Source: Xanthobacter aminoxidans (GTDB lineage Bacteria; Pseudomonadota; Alphaproteobacteria; Rhizobiales; Xanthobacteraceae). Taken from it: DNA of 64,000 nucleotides. The stretch is from positions 310,001-374,000 of the forward strand of contig NZ_JAMJXC010000002.1 of assembly GCF_023571765.1 (NCBI RefSeq). Direction: 5' to 3'. The notes under the pieces are model-generated. The model saw nothing but the letters and a program-made list of their open reading frames with translations. It did no database searches and was not told where the DNA came from. Shown in pieces: positions 47,390 to 57,562 of this stretch; positions within the stretch are counted from its first letter, which is position 1; each line of letters starts with the position of its first letter. The position numbers and the translations under genes are program-made.

Positions 47390-50155
47390 TCAGCCGTCGC
47401 GCCGCAACCCCTTGAGCCGATAGAGCGCGTCCAGCGCCTCGCGCGGGCTCAGCGCATCCGGATCGAGATCATCGAGCGCGCCGAGCACCGCCTCGGCGGC
47501 GGGATCGGCTTGCGCCGCCTTCTCCGCCGGCTTGGGCCGCACGGCAAACAGCGGCAGATCGTCGATCAGCTTCTGCGCGGGTGACGCGCGCTCGGCCGCC
47601 TCCAGCTCCGCCAGCACGGCCTTCGCCCGCGCGATCACCGCCTCCGGCAGGCCGGCCAGCTTCGCCACCTGGATGCCGTAGGAGCGATCCGCCGCGCCCG
47701 GCACCACCTCGTGCAGGAAGATCACGTCGCCATGCCATTCCGTCACCTTCACGGTGGCGTTGGAGAGACGCCGGCAGCGCTGGGACAGCGCGGTCAGCTC
47801 ATGGAAATGGGTCGCGAACAGCGCGCGGCAGCGGTTCACCTCGTGCAGGTGTTCGAGACTCGCCCAGGCGATGGACATGCCGTCGAAAGTTGCCGTGCCA
47901 CGGCCGATCTCGTCGAGGATGACGAGGGAGCGCGGCGTCGCCTGATTGAGGATGGCCGCCGTCTCCACCATCTCCACCATGAAGGTGGAGCGCCCGCGCG
48001 CCAGATCGTCCGCCGCGCCGACGCGGGAGAACAGCCGGTCCACCACGCCGATGCGCGCCGACCGGGCCGGCACGAAGGCCCCCGCCTGCGCCAACACGGC
48101 GATGAGGGCGTTCTGGCGGAGGAAGGTGGATTTACCGGCCATGTTCGGGCCGGTGACAAGGACGATGCGGCCGTCCTTGTCCCCCTCCGGCGGGGAGAGG
48201 TCGCAATCGTTGGGCACGAACGGCCCGCCATCCCGGGCAAGCGCCTGTTCCACCACCGGGTGGCGCCCGCCCGCGATGGCGAAGGCGACGCCCTCTTCCA
48301 TGTGCGGGCGCACATGGGCCTCGGTGGCCGCTAGCTCCGCAAGGCCCGAGGCCACATCCAGCTCGGCCAGCGCATCGGCGGCGGCGCGGATGGCGTCGGT
48401 CTCGGCGACCACGGCGGCGGACAGGCGCTCGAAGATGGCCTGCTCCAGCGCCAGAGCCCGCTCGCCGGCACTGGAGATGCGGCTTTCGAGATCGCCCAGC
48501 TCCACGGAGGAGAAGCGCATCGCCCCCGCCATGGTCTGGCGGTGGACGAAGACGGCATCGTGCGGCGGCTCGCGCAGGCGGTCCGCATTCTGCTGCGTCA
48601 CCTCCACATAATAGCCGAGCACCGCATTGTGCCGGATCTTCAGGGAGCGGACGCCCGTCTCCTCCACATAGCGCCGCTCCAGCGCGGCGACGACGCGGCG
48701 GCTCTCGTCGCGCAGGGCGCGGGTGGCGTCGAGTTCGCCGTCGCAGCCCTCGCGCACGAAACCGCCGTCGCGGCGGTGGACGGGCAGGTTCTCGGCGAGG
48801 GCCGAAGCGAGGTCCAGCGCCACCGCATGGGGCGCGCGGGACAGGGCGCGGGCGGCGCGGGACAGATCGTCCGGCGCATCCGGGCCGATCAGGCCGGCGA
48901 TGGCCAGCGCGCCGTCGAGGCCGTCGCGCACCGCCGCGAGATCACGCGGACCGCCCCGCTGCAAGGCGAGGCGAGTGACGGCGCGGGCCATGTCGGGGGC
49001 GCGGGCGAGCGCCTCCCTGAGCGCACGGCGCAGGGCGCCGTCCTCGACAAGATGCCCCACCGCATCATGCCGGGCGCGGATGGCGGCAAGGTCGGTCAAA
49101 GGCTCGGCGATGCGGCGGGCGAGGAGCCGCGCGCCGGCCGCCGTCACCGTGCGGTCCACGGCGGCGAGCAAGGAACCGCGCCGGTCGCCGGAGGTGGTGC
49201 GCACCAGCTCCAGATTGGCGCGCGTGCCGGCATCGATGGCCATGATGCCGCCTTCCGCCTCCCGCACCGGGCGGGTGAGGAGCGGCTTCGCGCCGAGCTG
49301 GGTGCGGTCCACATAGGCGACCACGGCCGCGGCCGCGATCAACTCGGCGCGGGCGAAGGCACCGAAGGCGTCGAGGGCGGCGACGCCGTAGAAGTCCGCG
49401 AGCCTCTTCTCCGCCCCCGCCCCGTCGAAGGACTGGCGCGGCAGCGGCGTCACCGCCGGCAGATCGCGCAGCATGGCGCGCAGCTCGGCATCGTCCAGGA
49501 GCGCGTCGGAGACCAGCAGTTCCGCCGGGTCCACCCGCGCCAGATCGCCGGAAAGCGCGGCGCGCGTGGTGCCGGCCACCCGGAAGGCGCCGGTGGACAT
49601 GTCGGTGAAGGCGATCGCATAGGCGAAATCCTCCGCCCCCGAGCCGGCGCGCACCCGGGCCAAAGCGGCCAGCACGTTCTCGCGCCGGGCATCGAGCAGC
49701 GAGTCCTCGGTGATCGTGCCGGGGGTGACGAGGCGGGTGACGTCGCGCCGCACCACCGACTTGCCACCGCGCTTCTTCGCCTCGGCCGGGTCTTCCAATT
49801 GCTCGCAGACGGCGACGCGGAAGCCGAGGGCGATGAGCTTGTGCAGATATTCCTCGGCCCGGTCGATGGGCACCCCGCACATGGGGATGTCCTCGCCGAG
49901 GTGCTTGCCGCGCTTGGTGAGGACGATGCCCAGCGCCTGCGAGGCCTGCTCCGCGTCGGCGAAGAACAGCTCGTAGAAGTCGCCCATGCGGTAGAACAGG
50001 AGGCTGTCCGGGTTCGCCGCCTTGATCTCCATGTACTGCGCCATCATGGGCGTCACGCGCGTGTCGTCGGCCTTCGCGGCTGGAGCCTTGGCGGGCGCGG
50101 ACGCCTCCTCGGGAGGCGTTTCTTCGGCGGCGGTCTGGGTGGCGGTCGGGCGCAT
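47390..50155 (-). CDS. mutS: DNA mismatch repair protein MutS
   Basis: Encodes 921 residues, with the N-terminal extension usual in alphaproteobacteria. The mismatch-recognition motif is GDFYELFF (Phe-x-Glu), then [15 protein letters not shown]. In the ATPase domain Walker A is [20 protein letters not shown], Walker [21 protein letters not shown] and the helix-turn [16 protein letters not shown]-terminal region of about 100 residues carries the dimer-type tail. The ATG at 50155 lies where the protein begins [12 protein letters not shown], with a poorly conserved 35-residue start before [11 protein letters not shown]. Confidence 0.96.
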   Translation of the reverse strand: MRPTATQTAAEETPPEEASAPAKAPAAKADDTRVTPMMAQYMEIKAANPDSLLFYRMGDFYELFFADAEQASQALGIVLTKRGKHLGEDIPMCGVPIDRAEEYLHKLIALGFRVAVCEQLEDPAEAKKRGGKSVVRRDVTRLVTPGTITEDSLLDARRENVLAALARVRAGSGAEDFAYAIAFTDMSTGAFRVAGTTRAALSGDLARVDPAELLVSDALLDDAELRAMLRDLPAVTPLPRQSFDGAGAEKRLADFYGVAALDAFGAFARAELIAAAAVVAYVDRTQLGAKPLLTRPVREAEGGIMAIDAGTRANLELVRTTSGDRRGSLLAAVDRTVTAAGARLLARRIAEPLTDLAAIRARHDAVGHLVEDGALRRALREALARAPDMARAVTRLALQRGGPRDLAAVRDGLDGALAIAGLIGPDAPDDLSRAARALSRAPHAVALDLASALAENLPVHRRDGGFVREGCDGELDATRALRDESRRVVAALERRYVEETGVRSLKIRHNAVLGYYVEVTQQNADRLREPPHDAVFVHRQTMAGAMRFSSVELGDLESRISSAGERALALEQAIFERLSAAVVAETDAIRAAADALAELDVASGLAELAATEAHVRPHMEEGVAFAIAGGRHPVVEQALARDGGPFVPNDCDLSPPEGDKDGRIVLVTGPNMAGKSTFLRQNALIAVLAQAGAFVPARSARIGVVDRLFSRVGAADDLARGRSTFMVEMVETAAILNQATPRSLVILDEIGRGTATFDGMSIAWASLEHLHEVNRCRALFATHFHELTALSQRCRRLSNATVKVTEWHGDVIFLHEVVPGAADRSYGIQVAKLAGLPEAVIARAKAVLAELEAAERASPAQKLIDDLPLFAVRPKPAEKAAQADPAAEAVLGALDDLDPDALSPREALDALYRLKGLRRDG

Positions 50156-50352
50156 GGCCGCACGGTATCGGGCGGGGCCGCGCCTGTCAGCGCGCCGGAG
50201 CCGCGCATCGACAGGAAAAGCGGGGCCGGCGACGCCTTCCCCCCGCTCATGCCCCCCGCCGATACCGGCCATGCATGCACGACGGCCCGCGCAGCTGGCG
50301 ATGTGCGGTCATTGGTGCTAGGCGAGCGACAATCTTTTCCCGGAGCCAATCG

Positions 50353-51942
50353 ATGACCGCCGACATCCGTCCCGTGACCCGCGCCCTCCTCTCGGTGTCC
50401 GACAAGACGGGGCTGGTGCCGTTCGCGACCAAGCTCGTCGCCCATGGCGTGGAGCTGGTCTCCACCGGCGGCACCGCCAAGGCCATCGCCGATGCCTGCC
50501 TGCCGGTGAAGGATGTCAGCGAGCTGACCGGCTTCCCCGAGATGATGGACGGGCGGGTGAAGACGCTCCACCCCAAGGTCCACGGCGGCATCCTCGCCAT
50601 CCGCGCCGATGCCGGCCATCAGGCGTCCCTCGCCGAGCACGCCATCGCCCCCATCGATCTGGTGGTGGTGAACCTCTATCCGTTCGAGGCGACCGTCGCC
50701 CGCAAGGCGGATTTCGAGGAGACCATCGAGAACATCGACATCGGCGGCCCCTCCATGATCCGTGGCGCGGCCAAGAACCACAACGACGTGGCGGTGGTGG
50801 TCGAGGCCGTGGACTATGAGGCGGTCCTGAAAGAGATCGCCGAGCACGGCGGCACCACCCTCGCTTTGCGCCGCAAGCTGGCGCAGAAGGCCTATGCTCG
50901 CACCGCCGCCTATGACGCGGCCATCTCCAACTGGTTCGCCCGCGAGCTGAAGGAGGACGCCCCGTCCTTCCGCGCCTTCGGCGGCAAGCTCATCGAGGCG
51001 CTGCGCTACGGCGAGAACCCGCACCAGTCGGCCGCCTTCTACGCCTCCGACGAGATCCGTCCCGGCGTCGCCACCGCGCGGCAGGTGCAGGGCAAGCAGC
51101 TCTCCTACAACAACATCAACGACACCGACGCCGCCTTCGAGGCGGTGGCCGAGTTCCATCCCGCCCGCACGGCGGCGGTGGTGATCGTCAAGCACGCCAA
51201 TCCCTGCGGCGTGGCCGAGGGCGCGGACCTCGCCGCCGCCTACAAGAAGGCGCTGGCCTGTGATCCCGTGTCGGCCTTCGGCGGCATCATCGCCGTGAAC
51301 CGGACGCTGGATGCCGAGGCCGCCCGCGCCATGGTGGAAATCTTCACCGAGGTGATCGTCGCCCCCGACGCCACCGAGGAAGCCATCGCCGTGGTGGCCG
51401 CCAAGAAGAATCTGCGCCTGCTCCTCACCGGCGGCCTGCCCGACCCGCGCGCGCCCGGCCTGACCGTGAAGACCGTCGCCGGCGGCCTGCTGGTGCAGGG
51501 CCGCGACAATGCCAGCGCCGATGACCTCGACCTGAAGGTCGTCACCAAGCGCGCGCCCACCGAGCAGGAACTCACCGACATGCGCTTCGCGTTCCGCGTG
51601 GCGAAGCATGTGAAGTCCAACACCATTATCTACGCCAAGGACCTCGCCACCGTGGGCATCGGTGCCGGCCAGATGAGCCGGGTGGACAGTGCCCGCATCG
51701 CCGCCCGCAAGGCGCTGGACGCGGCCGAGGCGGCGGGCCTTTCGGTGCCGCTCACCAAGGGCTCGGTGGTCGCCTCCGACGCCTTCTTCCCCTTCGCCGA
51801 CGGCCTGCTGGCGGCGGTGGAGGCGGGCGCCACGGCGGTGATCCAGCCGGGCGGCTCCATGCGCGACGCCGAGGTGATCGCCGCCGCCGACGAGGCCGGC
51901 CTCGCCATGGTCTTCACCGGCGTGCGCCACTTCCGGCACTGA
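50353..51942 (+). CDS. purH: bifunctional AICAR transformylase/IMP cyclohydrolase
   Basis: Encodes 529 residues. It carries out the last two steps of IMP synthesis. The N-terminal MGS-like cyclohydrolase domain shows [31 protein letters not shown] and [17 protein letters not shown]. The C-terminal transformylase domain has [46 protein letters not shown] and [18 protein letters not shown]. The ATG at 50353 has CGGAG upstream. It is divergent from mutS and followed by a set of direct repeats. Confidence 0.97.
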   Translation: MTADIRPVTRALLSVSDKTGLVPFATKLVAHGVELVSTGGTAKAIADACLPVKDVSELTGFPEMMDGRVKTLHPKVHGGILAIRADAGHQASLAEHAIAPIDLVVVNLYPFEATVARKADFEETIENIDIGGPSMIRGAAKNHNDVAVVVEAVDYEAVLKEIAEHGGTTLALRRKLAQKAYARTAAYDAAISNWFARELKEDAPSFRAFGGKLIEALRYGENPHQSAAFYASDEIRPGVATARQVQGKQLSYNNINDTDAAFEAVAEFHPARTAAVVIVKHANPCGVAEGADLAAAYKKALACDPVSAFGGIIAVNRTLDAEAARAMVEIFTEVIVAPDATEEAIAVVAAKKNLRLLLTGGLPDPRAPGLTVKTVAGGLLVQGRDNASADDLDLKVVTKRAPTEQELTDMRFAFRVAKHVKSNTIIYAKDLATVGIGAGQMSRVDSARIAARKALDAAEAAGLSVPLTKGSVVASDAFFPFADGLLAAVEAGATAVIQPGGSMRDAEVIAAADEAGLAMVFTGVRHFRH

Positions 51943-51944
51943 TA

Positions 51945-52078
51945 CGGGGCTTTCGCTCAATCACCGCGCGAGAGTTTTTGGGGTTTACGCTCAATCGCCG
52001 CGCGGGCTTGGCGGGGCAACGCTCAGGCGCCGCGCGGGCTTTTTGGGGGGCTGACGCTCAAACGCCGCGCGGGCTCTG
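51945..52078. repeat. four imperfect direct repeats of about 32-35 bp
   Basis: Four copies of a unit with core CGCTCA (at 51954, 51988, 52020 and 52055), each followed by 2-3 variable bases and C(A/G)CCGCGCG(G/A)GCT. Spacings are 34, 32 and 35 nt. Several copies end in a T-run after GGGCT. They lie between the purH stop and the end of the Tat-signal gene; the function is unknown. Confidence 0.75.
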
Positions 52079-52102
52079 GTGGCCCCCTCGCCTGCGGCGC
52101 GG

Positions 52103-52969
52103 TCAGCCCGCCATCAGCTGCTGCACGATGAGGCGGTCCACATAATGCGGGCCGTCGAAGACGAACACCTCGAACCCCTCATAGGCCTTGAGCTGCGGCA
52201 GCAGCTCCGCCGCGGTGGCCGCGCGGAACGAGCCGTCACCGGACGGCCGGAACGCCTCGGCGATGATCTTGAAGCGGTGGGCGCCGAGGCGCTGGGAGAT
52301 CACCTCCGCATAGCGGCGGGCCGCTCCCGGCGCGCGGGTGTAGATGCCGCAGCCGTCCTGGAAGAACAGCCCCACGTCGCGCGGCAGCCAGAGTTCGATC
52401 CAGTCGGCGAGCGCCTCCGGGCCGACGTTTGAATTGTCGTAGCAGCTCACCCAGAGCGGGCGCGGGATCGGCGCGAGCGCCTCGCGCATCCGCGCCACGT
52501 CCTTCCAGGTCGGGTCGGCTTCCACGGGAAAATAGAAACCGGCCGGACGGAACGGCAGCTTCTGCCGCGCCACCTTGGCCGACAAGGCGCCCAGCTCCAC
52601 CACGTTGGCGCGGGCCCGAGGCTCGGAGAAGTCGCCGGCGAGCCCGGCGATGATCTGGCTGGCCCACGGCTCGCGGGTGATGCGCTTCCAGTTGGGCGCA
52701 TCGGGAATGAGCTTGAGGCCGAGCTTCGGCAGCGGCACGAAGGCGGTGCCGTCGGCCACCAGCCATTGCACCAGCAGGCTGCGCGCGCCGATGAAGTCCC
52801 AGTCGCCGCGGGGATCAAGCGCGCCGCCGTGGACCTGCCAGACGATGCCGTCGATGAGGGCCCCCGGCGGGCGGGAGCGGGCGCCGAGGGCGAGATCGAG
52901 GCCGATGAGGCCCGTTCCGGCCGCGGCGGCACCAAGGCCGAGCGCGGCGCGCCGGCTCAGCCGCGCCAT
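52103..52969 (-). CDS. Tat-exported protein of the exopolysaccharide cluster, TIM-barrel hydrolase-like
   Basis: Encodes 288 residues. The N-terminus MARLSRRAALGLGAAAAGTG has a twin-arginine signal followed by a hydrophobic core. The mature part shows alternating strands and helices: IDGIVWQVHGGALDPRGDWD, RPAGFYFPVEADPTWKDVAR, PRPLWVSCYDNSNVG, LPRDVGLFFQDGCGIYTRAP and FKIIAEAFRP. This looks like a TIM-barrel glycosidase or DUF4434-like fold, though I cannot assign catalytic residues. It is about 100 nt downstream of the glycosyltransferase gene on the same strand, so it may be the periplasmic polymer-modifying enzyme of the operon. Confidence 0.72.
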   Translation of the reverse strand: MARLSRRAALGLGAAAAGTGLIGLDLALGARSRPPGALIDGIVWQVHGGALDPRGDWDFIGARSLLVQWLVADGTAFVPLPKLGLKLIPDAPNWKRITREPWASQIIAGLAGDFSEPRARANVVELGALSAKVARQKLPFRPAGFYFPVEADPTWKDVARMREALAPIPRPLWVSCYDNSNVGPEALADWIELWLPRDVGLFFQDGCGIYTRAPGAARRYAEVISQRLGAHRFKIIAEAFRPSGDGSFRAATAAELLPQLKAYEGFEVFVFDGPHYVDRLIVQQLMAG

Positions 52970-53072
52970 GGCGTGCCTGGAGGGGAAGGCCGGCACGAAT
53001 ATCTCGCTGTTGCTGGGGTTGCCCGGCCGGGACTGGCCGGGCCGGACTTGACCACGCCGGACTTGCCGAGGC

Positions 53073-55193
53073 TCATACCGGCGCGAGCGACGCGGCGACG
53101 CGGCGCTCCTGCTCGCGGATGGTGGCGCGCAGGGCTTCTTCCGTCACCACGCCGCAGCGCACGAGATATTCGCCGATGCGACCGTCCTCGTCGGGGCGGT
53201 AGTTCTCCATGGCGGCCTCGAAGGCCTCGCGGCGCATGAGCCCCTTCTCCAGCAGCAGGTCGCCGAGCAGCGGCGGCGACTTCTGACCGTCCGCATTGCC
53301 GGTCACGCCACGCAGCAGGCGCAGGCCGTCATTGATCTCGCTCTCGCGGGCGATGCGCTGGAGCGGCTCGTCGCCCACCGCGCGGCGCAGTTCCTCCAGC
53401 GCCTTGTCCCCCAGCGGCGAAGGCACCGCGACGATGAGGCGGCCGCCCGGATCGCGCCCGATGGGCAGCACGCGCCGCCGCACCATCAGGTCGATGGGCA
53501 GGAGATCGTTGAACTGCCGCACCATCTGCTCGGTGACGACGGTGCGGGGCAGGTTGGACTGGAAGGCCATGGCTTCGGCCAGCGTCTCCTCGTCGAGCCA
53601 GCCGCGGGAGACGAGGATGCGCCCGAGCGGCTGCTGCCGCTCCGCCTGCAGCGACAGCGCCTCCTCCACGTGCTCCGGCAGCACCGCCTGCCAGGTGAGC
53701 AGAAGCTCGCCCAGGCGCTGGCGCTGCTGGCCCAGCTCCGCCTGGTCGGGGAAGTCGTGGGTGGTCTTGTCCCACACGATCTTCCGGCCGAGGAAGATGT
53801 TGCCGAGGAACAGCTTCCACGCGCGCACGGTGGCGGCGAAGTTGACGAAATTCGCCATCACCACGCGAGGAACGGACATCAGCCCCTGTTCCCAGCCATA
53901 GACCTTGGCGACGAAATAATAGCGCTGCAACAGCCGCAGCCCGAACGCGACGGCGTTGCCGGTCAAGACGGCCAGCAACCAGGTCTCGGTGGCGAAGATG
54001 GAGGGGTAGCGGGCCGGCAGCAGGCCGAGCTTCTCCGCACCCATGAAAATGAGGAAGTGCGCCGCGACCACATAGGCCAGCACCGCCACCAGCGAGGTCA
54101 CGATGCCCTTGCGGTCACGGAACAGGAAGTACTTGGTCGCCCAGTTGCCGCGCCAGCCCATGGATCGCCAGCCCTGGAAGGCGATGCCCAGCGACCAGCG
54201 CGCCTTCTGCCGGTAGGAGGTGCGGAACGTGTCGGGGAAGAACTCGCGCACGCACAGCGGCATGGAGAGGAGGATTTCCTTCTCCTGGCCGAAGCCAAAC
54301 AGGCTCTCGCGCTTGACGATGTATTCCACCGGCAGGCGGGCGATGATGGACTGCATGTGCGCCGCGGAGAGCCGGGCGCTGATGTCGTAGTCCTCGGTCA
54401 GGCTCGAGGTGTTGAACACCTCGCCCGTTCCGTCCGACAGAAGGTGCAGCATGGCCTTGCGCGAGAAGCAGGTGCCCACGCCCGCGGACGGCACCGAACC
54501 GGCGACGCTCTCGCGGACCACGAGGTCCTTGGCGTGCCATTCGGCGAACTCGTCCATGTAGATGCCGGCCACCAGCTCCGACCAGTGGCGCTCCAGCGAG
54601 AGCACCGGCACCTGGATCAGATCCTTGCGCGGCAGGAGATAGCTGAAATAGCGCAGCTCGAGCGGATGCAGCACGTCCTCGGCGTCGTGCAGCACCAGGC
54701 CGGCGAATTCCACGCCGGTCATCTGCTCGTGCTGGAAGATGGCGCGCACCACCGTGTTGAGGCAGTCCGCCTTGTTGGTGGGGCCGGGATTGCGCGTCTC
54801 CACCCGCACCAGCTGCTTGTAGCGCCGGCGCATGCGCTCGACCTCGGCAATGGTGTCGGGGTCGTTGGGATAGGTGCCGACGAAGATCACGTAGCGCCGG
54901 TAGTCCAGCACGCTCACCATGTTCTCGATCATGGCCGCGATCACGGGGGATTCGAGCCAGGCGGGAATCATGATGGCCAGCGGCTGCTCATCCTTCTGGT
55001 AGAGCGCGGCCGGGGTGAGCGGGCGGATGAACGGCTCGATGACGAAGCGGCGGTAGATCCGCCGCCCCCAGTACCAGGCATCGACGAACAGGTCGTCGAG
55101 GGACGAGATCAGGATGATGACCGCCACCCCGGCCGCCACGTATTCGACGAAGCGGATGTAATCGGCCAGGAGATAGGGCCAATAGAGTTCCAT
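53073..55193 (-). CDS. NfrB-like inner-membrane glycosyltransferase with two MshEN c-di-GMP modules
   Basis: Encodes 706 residues. After an N-terminal membrane segment (about 15-33), residues 70-350 are a GT2 domain with the metal motif HDAED (169-173), TED (266-268) and QKARW (329-333, the QxxRW of processive synthases). Membrane segments at about 363-385 and 405-430 follow. From 493 the C-terminus carries an MshEN module: RLGELLL and PLGRILV each opening a 24-residue LxxxxL-type unit ending in Q (516, 545). A second, degenerate one begins LLGDLLL (642) and RIGEYLV (672). E. coli NfrB has this type of layout and uses c-di-GMP. It is 19 nt after the bcsB-like gene. Confidence 0.88.
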   Translation of the reverse strand: MELYWPYLLADYIRFVEYVAAGVAVIILISSLDDLFVDAWYWGRRIYRRFVIEPFIRPLTPAALYQKDEQPLAIMIPAWLESPVIAAMIENMVSVLDYRRYVIFVGTYPNDPDTIAEVERMRRRYKQLVRVETRNPGPTNKADCLNTVVRAIFQHEQMTGVEFAGLVLHDAEDVLHPLELRYFSYLLPRKDLIQVPVLSLERHWSELVAGIYMDEFAEWHAKDLVVRESVAGSVPSAGVGTCFSRKAMLHLLSDGTGEVFNTSSLTEDYDISARLSAAHMQSIIARLPVEYIVKRESLFGFGQEKEILLSMPLCVREFFPDTFRTSYRQKARWSLGIAFQGWRSMGWRGNWATKYFLFRDRKGIVTSLVAVLAYVVAAHFLIFMGAEKLGLLPARYPSIFATETWLLAVLTGNAVAFGLRLLQRYYFVAKVYGWEQGLMSVPRVVMANFVNFAATVRAWKLFLGNIFLGRKIVWDKTTHDFPDQAELGQQRQRLGELLLTWQAVLPEHVEEALSLQAERQQPLGRILVSRGWLDEETLAEAMAFQSNLPRTVVTEQMVRQFNDLLPIDLMVRRRVLPIGRDPGGRLIVAVPSPLGDKALEELRRAVGDEPLQRIARESEINDGLRLLRGVTGNADGQKSPPLLGDLLLEKGLMRREAFEAAMENYRPDEDGRIGEYLVRCGVVTEEALRATIREQERRVAASLAPV

Positions 55194-55212
55194 GGGGGCG
55201 GTCCCGATCCGA

Positions 55213-57561
55213 TCAGTTGCCGCGGCGGCGCACTTGCGAGGCGCGGATCAGCAGCAGGAAGAACAGGGCGGCGGCGCCGATGCCGAGCGGCAGGCCCCAG
55301 TCCGACGAATTCTGCCACAGCCGCTGCAGGGTGCCAGCCGGGCCGTCCGTGTCGGCGACACGCACCGTGCCCGGGGCGGCGCCGGAGGCGGCGAGCTCGG
55401 TCAGGGTGCCGTCGACGCCCACCAGGGCCACGTCGCCCTTCGACAGGCGCACGGCCTTCGCCGGGGTCATGGCCACGGGTCCGATGCTTTGCCACAGGAT
55501 GCCGCGGGCGTCGTCGCCGCGCACCGCCTGCACCAGGGCCACGTTCTTCAGGCCGGTGATGTCCAGCATGCGGGCCTTCTCGTCGGCGCCGACGATCAGA
55601 CGGTCGCCGTCCACCTTGGCCTTCACCGCGACGCCCTGCACCGGCACGTCGAGGGCGAGGAAGCCGCCGGTGGCGCGGAACGGCGTGCCCACGGAGGACA
55701 CGTCGAAGGTGCTGGTGCCGGCCGGCATGCCGGCGGCGGCGGCAGCGCGCACCACGCGCGGCAGGCTGGCCTTGGCGGTGGCGAGATAGCTGTCGGGAAC
55801 CAGCAGCTTGCCGCCCGAGGCCATGGCCGAGATCACGCCCAGGAAGTCGCCGCCCGGCGCCGCGCCGCCCAGCTCGAAATGGCTGGTGGGCAGAACCGAG
55901 ACCGGGAAGGCCTGGGGCGTCTCGCGGCAGCGGTCGCTCACCGGCTGGCGCTGGAAGGTCACGCGCAGCACGTTGCGGGCCGCGAGCGCATAGGGCGGCA
56001 CGGCGGCCGTCACATGCTCGGGGTGGCCGGTGGCGTCGAGGCGCTTGGCGGCCAGCAGCACGTCGTTGAGGAACACCGCCACCACCGGTTCGGAGGAGGA
56101 GGCGCCGGGCGCGGCCGCGACATCGAGGTTCAGCCGGCTCGGCAGGCTGCGGCCACCGGTGGCGGCGGCGAGATCAAACGTCACCACCCAGTCGCCGCGG
56201 GCGAGCACATCGAGGTTGCCGTCGGTCGGGCCGAGGCTGGACAGCGGCACGGAGGAAGGCTTCTCCGGCCCCACATCCACCGCGCGGATGGTCACGGTGC
56301 CGGTGGCCAGCGAGGTCCGCCAGAAGCTGTCGAACAGCTGGGTGGCCTTGCCGCCGGCGGCGCCGCCGACCGCGATGATCGGACGTCCGGCGAGGAACTG
56401 CAGGCTCACCTCGTCCGGGGCGATGCTGGATGAACCGAGGCTCGCCGCCTTGGCCCGCCATTCCATGAAGGCACCGGAGGCGGTGCCCAGGCGGGCGCCG
56501 AGGGCGTCGAGCGCGCCGCGGATGCCGGACAGAAGGGAGACATCCGCCACCGCCACGTCGGCACCGAGCGGGGAGCCGGGCATCACCAGAAGCGCGCCGA
56601 TCTCGGACGCGTCGCGGATGCGGTAGCTCTTCACGCCGACGAAGCTGGAGAAGGGGGCGACCGCGCGCAGCGAGGCCGGCACGTCGACGTTGGTCAGGTC
56701 CACCTCGTCGCCGATGGAGGGCAGCGTCTTCACGACAAGGCGCTTGCCGGCGGTCTCGAGCGCAAGGCCGAGCCGCCAGGCGGTGTCGTAGGTGTCCTTG
56801 GAGAGGGTGCCGCCGGCCACCAGCAGCGCGCCGGAACCGGGCATGCCGCTCCAGGCGGTGGCGAGGCTGCGCACCTGCCCGGCATCATAGCTGTAGGTGA
56901 AGCGGGTGGACGGGCGCAGCTTCAGCACGTTGCCGATGCCGCGTTCGTCGGCGCACAGCGCCTCGCCGATCACCGACGACCAGGCGGTGCCGAAGCGCAC
57001 GAAGCCGGTCTCCCGCGGCCGATTATCCACCGAGATGGTGGCACTGGCGCTGCCGTTGTCGCCTTCGAGGCGCCGCGAGAACACCGGCGTGCTGTCCACC
57101 GAGAGCACCATGGTGGTGCGCCCGCCGTCGCCCCGCAGATACTCGCCGTCGACGGCGATGCTGGCATTCTCCAGCGGCACGCCGGCCGGCACCGGCAGAT
57201 AGATGTCGCGGCGCGCATCCATGCCCTGCAGCACCACCGGCCCCTCGATGCCGAGATCGCCGAGGGTGAAGGACCGCGTGACGCGGGTGTCCGCCGCCCG
57301 CTCCTGGATGGCCGAGAGGATCGGGTCCACCGGCGGCACATAGGCCGGCGCCACATAAGCCGGCTGCTGGGCAACGGGGGCCTGGGCGACAGGGGCCTGG
57401 GCGACCACCGGCGGCGCCGGGTTGCGCGACTGCGCTGCCGCCGGCCAGGCCGAAAGCAGGCTCACCGGCAGCACGAGGGCGGCGGCCAGTGTGGAAAAGC
57501 GCCGGGGAGTGAAGCCCCGGGCGGCCCGGCCGGGGGCGATGGAAGAGGCAAGGTGTCGCAT
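55213..57561 (-). CDS. BcsB-like c-di-GMP/cellulose synthase periplasmic subunit
   Basis: Encodes 782 residues. A signal peptide (about residues 1-44, ending AWPAAAQ) is followed by a Pro/Ala/Gln-rich stretch with the repeat APVAQ, then the BcsB fold: FTLGDLGIEGPVVLQGMDAR, DIYLPVPAGVPLENASIAVD, carbohydrate-binding-like domains such as NNVRVSFQRQPVSDRC-type segments, and a C-terminal TM anchor (LGIGAAALFFLLLIRAS). BcsB anchors to the membrane and guides the growing glucan into the periplasm with BcsA. Here no BcsA is present and its partner is an NfrB-like synthase. The gene begins 2 nt before the wecB stop is reached. Confidence 0.88.
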   Translation of the reverse strand: MRHLASSIAPGRAARGFTPRRFSTLAAALVLPVSLLSAWPAAAQSRNPAPPVVAQAPVAQAPVAQQPAYVAPAYVPPVDPILSAIQERAADTRVTRSFTLGDLGIEGPVVLQGMDARRDIYLPVPAGVPLENASIAVDGEYLRGDGGRTTMVLSVDSTPVFSRRLEGDNGSASATISVDNRPRETGFVRFGTAWSSVIGEALCADERGIGNVLKLRPSTRFTYSYDAGQVRSLATAWSGMPGSGALLVAGGTLSKDTYDTAWRLGLALETAGKRLVVKTLPSIGDEVDLTNVDVPASLRAVAPFSSFVGVKSYRIRDASEIGALLVMPGSPLGADVAVADVSLLSGIRGALDALGARLGTASGAFMEWRAKAASLGSSSIAPDEVSLQFLAGRPIIAVGGAAGGKATQLFDSFWRTSLATGTVTIRAVDVGPEKPSSVPLSSLGPTDGNLDVLARGDWVVTFDLAAATGGRSLPSRLNLDVAAAPGASSSEPVVAVFLNDVLLAAKRLDATGHPEHVTAAVPPYALAARNVLRVTFQRQPVSDRCRETPQAFPVSVLPTSHFELGGAAPGGDFLGVISAMASGGKLLVPDSYLATAKASLPRVVRAAAAAGMPAGTSTFDVSSVGTPFRATGGFLALDVPVQGVAVKAKVDGDRLIVGADEKARMLDITGLKNVALVQAVRGDDARGILWQSIGPVAMTPAKAVRLSKGDVALVGVDGTLTELAASGAAPGTVRVADTDGPAGTLQRLWQNSSDWGLPLGIGAAALFFLLLIRASQVRRRGN

Positions 57562-57562
57562 G

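Noticed and set aside
51945-52078. CRISPR array
   Set aside because: Units are direct repeats without unique spacers and no cas genes are present.
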